Positions 1 to 5,174 of a DNA stretch of 24,499 nt are shown in pieces. Under the pieces are notes generated by a model that was given only the letters and a program-made list of their open reading frames with translations, searched no databases and was not told the origin of the DNA. Positions within the stretch are counted from its first letter, which is position 1. Each line of letters begins with the position of its first letter. Both the position numbers and the translations under genes were made by a program. Source of the stretch: a virus; the IMG/VR virus record IMGVR_UViG_3300029787_000294, positions 1-24,499 of that record; one strand, given 5' to 3'.

Positions 1-169
1 TTTCACAGCCAGTAAAGATAATCTGAAAACTTAAACACCTGTCTGGTATTGTATTGACTGCGATTGCCATTCCATGTAAGAACTCTCCATGATATTGTTC
101 ATGGTTACACGTATACTCTCTTCTCACCCACACTTTGAAGTGAGGAATGTTGCTGATTAAGTAGGGCAT
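1..169 (-). CDS. hypothetical phage protein, C-terminus cut by window edge
   Basis: An open minus-strand frame starts at the ATG at 167-169 and runs off the left edge without a stop, giving 56 visible residues that begin MPYLISNIPHFKVWVRREY and include YHGEFLHG and GRCLS-like PDRCLS. The start codon overlaps the stop of the upstream gene by one base (TAATG), the same coupling used by the next gene pair, which supports a real cistron. I do not recognise a function. From memory, similar short proteins occur in marine podoviruses. It belongs to the leftward operon. Confidence 0.65.
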   Translation of the reverse strand, partial: MPYLISNIPHFKVWVRREYTCNHEQYHGEFLHGMAIAVNTIPDRCLSFQIIFTGCE

Positions 170-333
170 TACTTGTAGCCACCACCTTTAGCCTTGTACT
201 GCTTGGCTAACATCTGTGCCTTTCTAGCTGACCACTGACCGGGATTACCACCTTTACCACCTGATTTAATTCTGTTGAACAAGTTCTTTCTCATGGTAGG
301 CTTTGTGTAGTTTCCTGCTTTGTTTACTGCCAT
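169..333 (-). CDS. small basic protein, DUF5872-like
   Basis: 54 residues, with Gly- and Lys-rich sequence: KAGNYTKP near the N-terminus, then GGKGGNPGQWSARKAQ and a C-terminal KGGGYK. The segment G-Q-W-S-A-R-K-A-Q is the core I associate with the DUF5872 family of phage and bacterial small proteins; the family name is from memory, not searched. Function is unknown. The strong positive charge suggests nucleic-acid contact. Start and stop each overlap the neighbouring genes by one base (TAATG), so it is translationally coupled in the leftward operon. Confidence 0.75.
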   Translation of the reverse strand: MAVNKAGNYTKPTMRKNLFNRIKSGGKGGNPGQWSARKAQMLAKQYKAKGGGYK

Positions 334-674
334 TAGCTCGGTATCTCCGTAATTGATGCAACTACATGCAGCCTGTTGGCTGTAGCTGCTTGAACTTTTA
401 AAATATCTCCTGCTGTTAGGAGTAGATCCCTAGAAAGTAACTCTACTGTACCATTAGCACTAACTGCTTTAACCTTAAAAAGATTAAAGACAGCAGAAGC
501 AGAATTAGTAATGGTAACATTAATAGTATCTGCATTTCCACTGTCTTCAGAAACGATAATAGATTCAACAATAGAGTCATACCTGCTAGGTACAGTATAA
601 AGAGTTGTGTTGTCTGTTGTAGTTAGGTCTAGTCTAGCAACTCTAAGAGCAGAAGAAGTTTGTATGGTTGACAT
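333..674 (-). CDS. hypothetical virion-type protein, beta-rich
   Basis: 113 residues without Cys or Trp, rich in Thr, Ser, Val and Ile (for example SALRVARLDLTTTDNTTLYTVP, shortened here to its key part LDLTTTDNTTLYTVP). The alternating hydrophobic pattern suggests a single beta domain such as a decoration, head-fibre or tail-accessory domain. That is a fold guess from composition, not a match. The start ATG shares one base with the stop of the Lys/Gly/Met-rich gene upstream, and its own stop overlaps the DUF5872-like start. Its place among small basic virion-like proteins is the only other clue. Confidence 0.7.
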   Translation of the reverse strand: MSTIQTSSALRVARLDLTTTDNTTLYTVPSRYDSIVESIIVSEDSGNADTINVTITNSASAVFNLFKVKAVSANGTVELLSRDLLLTAGDILKVQAATANRLHVVASITEIPS

Positions 675-1000
675 TATCTACCTCTACGAGCAGCACCACC
701 TTTTGCCATACCCTTTTTCTTCATGGACATACCACCTTTAGCCATGTAGCCCATTTTATTTCTTACAGTAGTAGGTAGCTTCTTGAGTCCTTTTTGTCCT
801 GCAGCAGGTTTCTTCATAGCTCCACCCATTGCGTAACCCTTCTTCTTCATTCCACCTTTAGCATAACCTTTTTTCTTCATCATGCCTCCACCTTTCATGC
901 CAGTAAGACCTGTGGCTGAATCTTCAGGCTTCTTCTTTGTAGGTGACATCATTCCACCCATGTTCATTTTCTTTTTAGCTGCACCTTTTTTCTTCATCAT
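674..1000 (-). CDS. Lys/Gly/Met-rich repeat protein
   Basis: 108 residues made largely of degenerate repeats of the form MKKKGYAKGG, MKKKGYAMGG and MKKKGMAKGG, with an N-terminal MMKKKGAAKKKMNMGG and a C-terminal arginine cluster (AARRGR). There are almost no acidic residues (one Pro-Glu-Asp near residue 27). The gene has a good AGGAG site about nine bases before the ATG. The composition predicts an unstructured polycation that could bind DNA or RNA, or pack with the genome in the virion; this is inference. Similar MKKKG/AKGG repeat proteins are, from memory, common next to structural genes in marine phages. Confidence 0.75.
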   Translation of the reverse strand: MMKKKGAAKKKMNMGGMMSPTKKKPEDSATGLTGMKGGGMMKKKGYAKGGMKKKGYAMGGAMKKPAAGQKGLKKLPTTVRNKMGYMAKGGMSMKKKGMAKGGAARRGR

Positions 1001-1018
1001 GTTACTATTCTCCTAGTG

Positions 1019-1321
1019 TTAACATTTCCATCTACGTCTAGCTTGACGTAATCTACTGTTTGGGTCTTTTGCAGCTTTAGGAAACTGCTTCATCTGTCCT
1101 GCAGATCTAGCACAGTATGATTTTCTCCTTGCTGCTCTCTTTTTTGAAGTGGGTTTTGATTCTGTCACTGCTGTCTGAAGTTTTGATCCGGGATTATCCC
1201 TACGATATTTAGCAACACCTTTTGCAGTCATACCTGCACCTTTTTTAGTGGGTCTCTTATGACCACCACTAATAGTGTGACCCTTCATAGTACCTTTAGT
1301 TGTACCTGCTTTAGAAACCAT
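1019..1321 (-). CDS. basic protein with conserved Arg/Cys C-terminal motif (possibly DUF6321-like)
   Basis: 100 residues, highly basic. The N-terminal half is Gly/Lys/Thr-rich (KGTMKGHTISGGHKRPTKKG). The C-terminal half carries the distinctive string R-R-K-S-Y-C-A-R-S-A-G-Q, then KDPNSRLRQARRRWKC ending in Trp-Lys-Cys. I recall this C-terminal signature from many podovirus and cyanophage small proteins (DUF6321-type); the name is uncertain. The two conserved Cys and the dense arginines suggest a nucleic-acid-binding or metal-stabilised mini-domain. Its 5' end overlaps the 3' end of the upstream gene by 11 bases, so it is in the same leftward operon. Confidence 0.75.
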   Translation of the reverse strand: MVSKAGTTKGTMKGHTISGGHKRPTKKGAGMTAKGVAKYRRDNPGSKLQTAVTESKPTSKKRAARRKSYCARSAGQMKQFPKAAKDPNSRLRQARRRWKC

Positions 1322-1616
1322 ATTCTTTTCGCTTTACACTAGGTTGAAATACGTCTTTGGCATCAAGTAATCCCTCTAAGAACATGGCTCTTTCTACATG
1401 ATCTAGTGAATACTGAACACCTGTGTCTAGAAATATCTTTTGTCTTACGTAAAATACATCAGAACGAGGTATGTGACATCTCCTCAGTTTAGCTTCGTCT
1501 TCATCTGCCAGAGCTAAATAAAATTCTTCTAGAACATTATCGCTAATGTACATCTTAGGCTTTGACATGACCCTAGTTATACTCCAAAAATTGCTGTTGT
1601 CAAGAAGAAACGACAA
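1311..1616 (-). CDS. hypothetical acidic protein, first gene of the leftward operon
   Basis: 101 residues from a TTG start at 1616, which has a strong GGGAGGAG site four bases upstream. An in-frame ATG at 1566-1568 would give 85 residues (MSKPKMYISDNVLEEFYLA...). The recognisable protein begins near that ATG: YISDNVLEEFYLALADEDEAKLRRCH, quoted here only as YISDNVLEEFYLALADED, then VFYVRQKIFLDTGVQYSL and VERAMFLEGL. It looks mostly helical. I do not recognise a function; a small regulator or small terminase-like helper is possible but unsupported. Start choice is unsettled because a promoter-like sequence (1576-1603) lies between the two starts, so the gene might make two forms. Confidence 0.7.
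   Translation of the reverse strand: MSFLLDNSNFWSITRVMSKPKMYISDNVLEEFYLALADEDEAKLRRCHIPRSDVFYVRQKIFLDTGVQYSLDHVERAMFLEGLLDAKDVFQPSVKRKEYGF
1576..1603 (-). promoter_or_regulatory. sigma70-like promoter immediately before ATG 1568
   Basis: On the minus strand, TTGACA (1598-1603) is followed by a 16-base spacer and TATAAC (1576-1581). The expected start of transcription is at about 1569-1570, one or two bases before the ATG at 1568, so the product would be leaderless. The same arrangement and the string TTGGAGTATAACTA occur at 14082-14095. It lies inside the longer TTG-started reading frame. Confidence 0.5.
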
Positions 1617-1620
1617 AAAT

Positions 1621-1710
1621 CTCCTCCCAACTCCAGTTAAAAGAAAAATCCCCTACTTTAAGTTTAACTTTAAGTATTTAACTTTAATAAATAACTAGAA
1701 GTAGGAGGAG
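1621..1710 (-). promoter_or_regulatory. leader with Shine-Dalgarno and complementary anti-SD arm
   Basis: In the leftward transcript the leader contains CTCCTCC (1704-1710) and, 76 bases later, its exact complement GGAGGAG (1621-1627), which is the ribosome-binding site for the TTG at 1616. Pairing of the two 7-mers would hide the site. That is inferred from complementarity alone; no energy was calculated. Confidence 0.35.
1655..1690 (-). repeat. operator-like short tandem repeats in leftward leader
   Basis: Read on the minus strand, three units begin TTAAAGTTAAATAC, TTAAAGTTAAAC and TTAAAGTAGG. They contain CTTAAAG-N5-CTTAAAG with 12-base spacing (1668-1674 and 1656-1662). The integrase leader holds CTTAAAG-N5-CTTAAAG at 6914-6932, and the two 19-mers differ at two positions. 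The sequence is AT-rich, so chance contributes, but the repeat of both arms and spacing in two leaders suggests a protein-binding site. Confidence 0.4.
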
Positions 1711-1747
1711 TTTTAGTAGTACATTAAGTATTACTTATAGTATTATA
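1709..1747 (-). repeat. promoter-leader module, copy A
   Basis: The 39 bases from the -10 box of the leftward promoter into its leader match 6907-6945 (integrase promoter) at 33 positions without gaps. The core AAGTAATACTTAA contains a palindrome with arms AAGTA and TACTT around one A. It continues into ACTACTA and AACT, shared with copy B. The conservation covers sequence that is not coding in either place. Confidence 0.65.
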
Positions 1748-1769
1748 TCATGTATACTGCATTTGTCAA
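1742..1769 (-). promoter_or_regulatory. consensus sigma70-type promoter for the leftward operon
   Basis: On the minus strand, a perfect TTGACA (1764-1769) is separated by 16 bases from a perfect TATAAT (1742-1747). The predicted start is near 1735, leaving a leader of about 120 bases before the TTG at 1616. It is the best promoter in the window and points at the left minus-strand genes. If the genome is circular it could also feed the structural genes re-entering at the right edge. Confidence 0.75.
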
Positions 1770-1830
1770 CAAAAAACTGCCGCCTTCCTACATTTTTTTA
1801 TAATATTATCTAAGATTGTGCTTAACAAAT

Positions 1831-1853
1831 AAAATTGGTATACTTTTGGTATA
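1831..1853 (+). repeat. 23-bp imperfect inverted repeat, left arm
   Basis: The segment AAAATTGGTATACTTTTGGT plus ATA contains TTGGTA twice. Its reverse complement recurs at 2077-2099 with three mismatches (20 of 23 identical). Two spaced TTGGTA half-sites per arm look like a dimeric protein-binding site or iteron. No function is proven. Confidence 0.45.
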
Positions 1854-2076
1854 TACATAGACAAAAAACAATGTGGTTAACAGCTAAAAATACTCATTTC
1901 TGGCATTTTGTATACATATATCCACGCAGCCCCCAGTGGAGCATGCACTACTATAGTAAATAAGTCACAGTGTAACATAATAATATTACATTTTTACCAC
2001 AATAACAGTTAAACTACTGATATTATTACATATTTATATAATAATAGATTATACTCTATATAAATACATTGAGAAT

Positions 2077-2099
2077 TATACCAATACTGTACCAATTTT
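2077..2099 (-). repeat. 23-bp imperfect inverted repeat, right arm
   Basis: On the minus strand this reads AAAATTGGTACAGTATTGGT plus ATA, matching 1831-1853 at 20 of 23 positions in inverted orientation, 223 bases away. It also carries two TTGGTA half-sites. Confidence 0.45.
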
Positions 2100-2358
2100 G
2101 AATAAAAGTTAAAAATTGTGTATATCTGCCTAAATTTTAAGCACATTAAACTTTTTTTAAAAATAATTATTTTTTGTATTGACTATTATTTTTTTATGTA
2201 CTAGATTGATTGTATTAAGACGCAAAACACTTTAAGTAAATATCTAAACAGAGATTGAAAACACATAACAACTTATAACTTGAAGCACTTAATAAAATAC
2301 TAAATAAGAATACTAATACTAATAAATAAAACTAAAACTAAACTAAAATAAAAAGGAT

Positions 2359-2385
2359 TTGACAAACAGATAAAAATAAAATAAC
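2359..2385 (+). promoter_or_regulatory. possible rightward promoter upstream of candidate RNA
   Basis: A perfect TTGACA (2359-2364) is followed after 15 bases by AATAAC, a weak -10 box. A separate perfect TATAAT lies at 2412-2417 without a clear -35 box. Either could start rightward transcription through the hairpin-rich stretch. An additional TTGACT is at 2179-2184 with no good -10 box. Confidence 0.25.
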
Positions 2386-2411
2386 GTAAATAGAATAACA
2401 AGTCGCATAAG

Positions 2412-2646
2412 TATAATGTGCCATTGTCTAGATGATACTAGACTAGGTTAAACCTCTACTTGCCAATCATGTGGAAACGCATAGGCTAACTCTAACGCTG
2501 ACCTTATGTCAGTATATTCGTGGGTGTCTTAAAAGGGTGGTAGATATCGACTAGAGCTTCGTGTAATTTTGTCTAGTCAGCCGAATGGATTAATCACTTT
2601 GTAGGTGGTGTAGATATGGCAACATATGTGACAAGCACCACCTATA
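2412..2646 (+). ncRNA. candidate structured noncoding RNA
   Basis: This stretch is less AT-rich than its flanks, has no credible ORF, and begins with TATAAT (2412-2417). Visible helices in order: GTCTAG/CTAGAC (2426-2431 with 2438-2443); GCC/GGC (2462-2464 with 2484-2486) enclosing ATGTG-GAAA-CGCAT (2469-2482, GNRA loop, one G-U pair); CTGAC/GTCAG (2498-2502 with 2508-2512); GACTAGA/TCTAGTC (2549-2555 with 2572-2578); and TAGGTGGTG/CACCACCTA (2602-2610 with 2636-2644) enclosing ATATG-GCAA-CATAT (2614-2627, GNRA loop). Both tetraloops are GNRA only on the plus strand, which sets the orientation. TTGTC (2424-2428) can also pair with GACAA (2630-2634), hinting at an end-to-end closure or an alternative fold. 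It may be an independent RNA or the 5' leader of the 2690 gene. I cannot assign a known RNA class. Confidence 0.5.
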
Positions 2647-2668
2647 AGTTTAAATATAATGTACCTAC
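2647..2668 (+). repeat. 22-bp perfect inverted repeat, left copy
   Basis: The 22 bases from AGTTTAAATA to GTACCTAC are the exact reverse complement of 2969-2990. They include a perfect TATAAT (2655-2660) pointing at the 2690 gene. The end, TAATGTACCTACTAGAA (2657-2673), resembles the leader module TAATGTACTACTAAAA of the leftward promoter. No good -35 box is visible at normal spacing. Confidence 0.7.
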
Positions 2669-2689
2669 TAGAAAGTTATGAGGTATAAC

Positions 2690-2938
2690 ATGAAAAAATC
2701 AACACAAAAAATTGTAATTGAAAATTTCTACAATCACTCAATATTAGCAATGCGTAACGTATGCGAAAATCTTGATGGTAATCCAAGATGTATTTCTGGA
2801 GCATTAAGACAAGCATTCAAAAACCATCAAGTACCTAAAGGTCAAAAGGTTATCATAGGCAATAAGGTCTATGTAGGTGGTAGGTGGCTTCCTCGTTTTG
2901 ACGAAAGAGGTAAGCCAATTTGGACAATATCAAAGTAA
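2690..2938 (+). CDS. hypothetical small protein between inverted repeats
   Basis: 82 residues from the ATG at 2690, chosen over the in-frame ATG at 2678 because GAGG (2680-2683) sits six bases upstream of it. The sequence starts MKKSTQKIVIENFYNHSI. It contains a helical N-terminal part with a Cys (NVCENLDGNPRC) and a basic segment ALRQAFKNHQVPKGQKVIIG, ending with a likely beta hairpin GNKVYVGGRWLPRFDERG. This could be a small DNA-binding protein, but I see no standard helix-turn-helix signature and recognise no family. It is the first gene of the rightward block. Perfect 22-bp inverted repeats lie on both sides. Confidence 0.65.
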   Translation: MKKSTQKIVIENFYNHSILAMRNVCENLDGNPRCISGALRQAFKNHQVPKGQKVIIGNKVYVGGRWLPRFDERGKPIWTISK

Positions 2939-2941
2939 ACA

Positions 2942-2968
2942 TTGACAACAATTTAAATTTAAAATAAT
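2942..2968 (+). promoter_or_regulatory. possible promoter for the 3005 gene
   Basis: TTGACA (2942-2947) is followed after 15 bases by AATAAT (2963-2968), five of six bases of the -10 consensus. The right inverted-repeat copy begins one base later, so a protein bound there would overlap the start of transcription. Confidence 0.4.
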
Positions 2969-2990
2969 GTAGGTACATTATATTTAAACT
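2969..2990 (-). repeat. 22-bp perfect inverted repeat, right copy
   Basis: This is the exact reverse complement of 2647-2668. Its TATAAT lies on the minus strand and would read back into the 2690 gene. The segment bounded by both copies is 344 bases long. I see no target-site duplication outside the repeats. Confidence 0.7.
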
Positions 2991-3004
2991 ATGGGGTATC
3001 AATT

Positions 3005-3652
3005 ATGGGACAACTAAGACATAACGCTTTTGGTGACGTTATACAACAAGTACATCAAAGCAATATGACAGGTAAGTTGATAGGTTTTAAAGCTATTAGC
3101 ACCAACACATTAACTAATGAATACTGTCAAGATATGCACAAGAAAGGTAAAGATATAATCTGTGGTGATTGTTACAGTTATATTATGTTGCAATCTTACA
3201 GAAAGAATATGCAAGCTTGCCTTGAAAGAAATAGTAAGTTGTTAAGTGAAAGTGTATTACATGACCAACAACTACCTACCATTATGGAAATATATTATAG
3301 GTTTCAAGCTCATGGTGAATTGATAAACATGAACCACCTTGTCAACTTGATGAACATTACAAAGAAAAATCCACTTACAACATTTGCATTGTGGACTAAA
3401 CGTAATGATTTAATACAGAAGTATCTCAAGAATAATGAGAAGCCCAAGAACTTAATACTGATATACTCTAATCCAAAAAAGAGTAAGATAATGAGCAAGC
3501 CACCAAAACACTTTGACAAAACATTTAATACTGTGCTAGAACATGAGCATAAAGAATTACAAAATTGCACAGGTCAAAAGTGTAAAGATTGTCTAGCTTG
3601 TTACAAGTTTAACAATATAGATACAATAGTAGAAAAAGTTAAGAGGTACTAA
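3005..3652 (+). CDS. Cys-rich phage protein, Gp88-like
   Basis: 215 residues with eight Cys at positions 41, 53, 56, 72, 188, 193, 196 and 199. The pairs C53-x2-C56 (IICGDCYS) and the C-terminal C-x4-C-x2-C-x2-C (NCTGQKCKDCLACY) look like metal or Fe-S ligands. The middle carries HGELINMNHLVNL, FALWTKRNDLI and LILIYSNPK. This pattern matches what I remember of the mycobacteriophage Gp88-type family, whose function is unknown. The name is from memory. A GGGG ribosome site precedes the ATG by eight bases. The next gene starts one base after its stop, so it is probably cotranscribed with the nucleotidase and methyltransferase. Confidence 0.75.
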   Translation: MGQLRHNAFGDVIQQVHQSNMTGKLIGFKAISTNTLTNEYCQDMHKKGKDIICGDCYSYIMLQSYRKNMQACLERNSKLLSESVLHDQQLPTIMEIYYRFQAHGELINMNHLVNLMNITKKNPLTTFALWTKRNDLIQKYLKNNEKPKNLILIYSNPKKSKIMSKPPKHFDKTFNTVLEHEHKELQNCTGQKCKDCLACYKFNNIDTIVEKVKRY

Positions 3653-3653
3653 A

Positions 3654-4166
3654 ATGATTATATATAGTGATATGGATGGTGTACTAGCTGACTTCTTTAG
3701 TGACCTAGCAGAAAAAAATAATGTTAATCATTGGAAGGAAATTAAAGATATTAACAAGGCACTAGAAGAACTAGCAGGAACTCAATTCTTTAGCCAACTA
3801 CCTACCTTTCATATGATAACTTACCCATTGGTCGGACACTTGAAAGAGATAGAGAGCATTAACAAGTTCATACAATGGGGAATTATTTCTACACCTCTTA
3901 AATGTGATCACGATTGGTCAATCATGCAAAAAAGAAAATGGTTACACTTGAAAAACTTGATGCCAAGCAAACACAACTTACATTTTTTATATGATAAAGA
4001 ACAACTTGCCATTAACAAACTTGATAGTTCACCTAATGTTTTAATAGATGATAAGTATGACAACATAAGAAAGTGGAGAAAAAAGGGTGGAATTGGCTTG
4101 CAATTTCAAGCAACAAAAGATAGTTTAAGTACATTACTAAAACGAATCAATGGGGTGATAACATGA
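3654..4166 (+). CDS. HAD-family 5'-nucleotidase-like protein
   Basis: 170 residues. The N-terminus IIYSDMDGVLADF has the HAD motif I, with nucleophile Asp6 and acid/base Asp8. Motif II is probably GIISTP (Ser79/Thr80), and motif IV is LIDDKYDNI (Asp132, Asp133). The layout resembles the 5'(3')-deoxyribonucleotidase branch (NT5C-type), which removes phosphate from (deoxy)nucleoside monophosphates; the substrate here is inference. It overlaps the downstream methyltransferase by four bases (ATGA), so both are probably made together. It may adjust nucleotide pools for phage DNA synthesis. Confidence 0.75.
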   Translation: MIIYSDMDGVLADFFSDLAEKNNVNHWKEIKDINKALEELAGTQFFSQLPTFHMITYPLVGHLKEIESINKFIQWGIISTPLKCDHDWSIMQKRKWLHLKNLMPSKHNLHFLYDKEQLAINKLDSSPNVLIDDKYDNIRKWRKKGGIGLQFQATKDSLSTLLKRINGVIT

Positions 4167-5173
4167 AACAGAAACTTAAAATAGTATCATTATGTGATGG
4201 CATGAGTTGTGGTGCTTTAGCATTAGAACCTTGGCTTGAACAACAAGGATTAACATGGGATGACATAGACAAGTATGCTGATGCAGTTAGCAGATACAAC
4301 TACCCATTGATGTATAGACATGGTGATGCTAGGAACTACAAGAACTTACTAGGTGAGGACATCTTCTTATTAATGGGTGGCTTTCCTTGTCAACCTTATT
4401 CATTTTCTGGCAAGGGTAAAGCTACAGAAGATGAAAGAGATTTATCTAATCTTATCTTTGATGCACTCAAAGAGTTGAAACCTAAATACTTTCTGTTTGA
4501 AAATGTGCCCATGAAAAAGGAACATCAAGATAGAATTAGTGAGGGTATTGGTGTTGAACCTACCATAATTAATTCACAGGATGTTGGTACTGCACATCAT
4601 AGAAAGAGATTGTATTGGACTAACATTGAGATAGATGGGTGGCACAATCTCTATAAAGATATATCACTTAAAGACATACTAGAAGATGGATTTGTTGATA
4701 GAGATAAATCATTCTGCCTTGATGCAAACTATTTCAAGGGTGGATCAATGAAGATGTACAAAGAGAAATCCAGAAGGCAACTTGTCTTTGATACAGAAAA
4801 GAAGAAAGGTTGTAGACAGATAGGTGTAGCTGACATCAAAGGTTATGACATTATCAAAAGAGTTTATGATCCAGACTTTAAAGCACCTTCCTTAACAACT
4901 ATGCAAGGTGGTTGGAGACAACCAAAGGTTGCAACAAGTGAACTCTATTGGAGAAACTTGACACCTCTTGAATGTGAGAGGTTGCAAACTGTACCAGATG
5001 GGTACACAGAGTATGGTAACTTTGATGATGGTAAGAGAATAATTGATGATGTTTTAGTTGATCACTTTGTTGAAGATATTAGACACATCAGCAATACACA
5101 AAGATACAAGATGTTAGGTAATGGGTGGACTGTTGCAGTAATATCACACATAATGAAAAACATGGAGAAATAA
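4163..5173 (+). CDS. DNA (cytosine-5) methyltransferase
   Basis: 336 residues with the C5-methyltransferase motifs in normal order: motif I SLCDGMSCGALALE (9-22, S-adenosylmethionine binding), motif IV GGFPCQPYSFSG (72-83) with catalytic Cys76, motif VI FENV (112-115), motif VIII AHHRKRLYW (144-152), a variable target-recognition region (about 160-262), motif IX RNLTPLECERLQTVPDGY (264-281) and motif X YKMLGNGWTV (315-324). All key residues are present, so it should be active. No restriction endonuclease is adjacent, so it is an orphan enzyme, as is common in phages for protection from host restriction or marking of phage DNA. The target sequence cannot be read from the protein. Confidence 0.92.
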   Translation: MKQKLKIVSLCDGMSCGALALEPWLEQQGLTWDDIDKYADAVSRYNYPLMYRHGDARNYKNLLGEDIFLLMGGFPCQPYSFSGKGKATEDERDLSNLIFDALKELKPKYFLFENVPMKKEHQDRISEGIGVEPTIINSQDVGTAHHRKRLYWTNIEIDGWHNLYKDISLKDILEDGFVDRDKSFCLDANYFKGGSMKMYKEKSRRQLVFDTEKKKGCRQIGVADIKGYDIIKRVYDPDFKAPSLTTMQGGWRQPKVATSELYWRNLTPLECERLQTVPDGYTEYGNFDDGKRIIDDVLVDHFVEDIRHISNTQRYKMLGNGWTVAVISHIMKNMEK

Positions 5174-5174
5174 A

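Larger units (their letters stand above)
1617..2411. other. AT-rich intergenic control region
   Basis: No convincing gene is seen in about 800 bases; stops are frequent in all frames. The left part is the leader and promoter of the leftward operon. The middle (1800-2160) holds an imperfect inverted repeat pair (1831-1853 and 2077-2099), a 10-base palindrome TACTATAGTA (1949-1958) and a short GC-richer island around 1923-1947. The right part (2280-2360) is a run of ACTAATA/ACTAAA-type A-rich repeats. Such a divergent hub could house the replication origin as well as promoters, but nothing here proves an origin. Confidence 0.6.

Noticed and set aside
1981-1989. TAATATTAC nonanucleotide, identical to the rolling-circle origin of geminivirus-type replicons
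   Set aside because: It lies in very AT-rich sequence where it is likely by chance. No Rep-type protein is present and no conserved GC stem surrounds it.
2549-2578. tRNA or tmRNA in the hairpin-rich region
   Set aside because: No TTCGA-type T loop, no acceptor stem with a 3' CCA region, and no cloverleaf could be drawn. The helices do not fit tRNA spacing.
3310-3570. 86-residue minus-strand ORF with hydrophobic stretches
   Set aside because: It is antisense to the Gp88-like gene, and the apparent membrane segments come from reading its Lys/Asn codons backward.
4163-5173. Restriction-modification system
   Set aside because: Only the methyltransferase is present. Neighbouring genes show no restriction endonuclease motifs.
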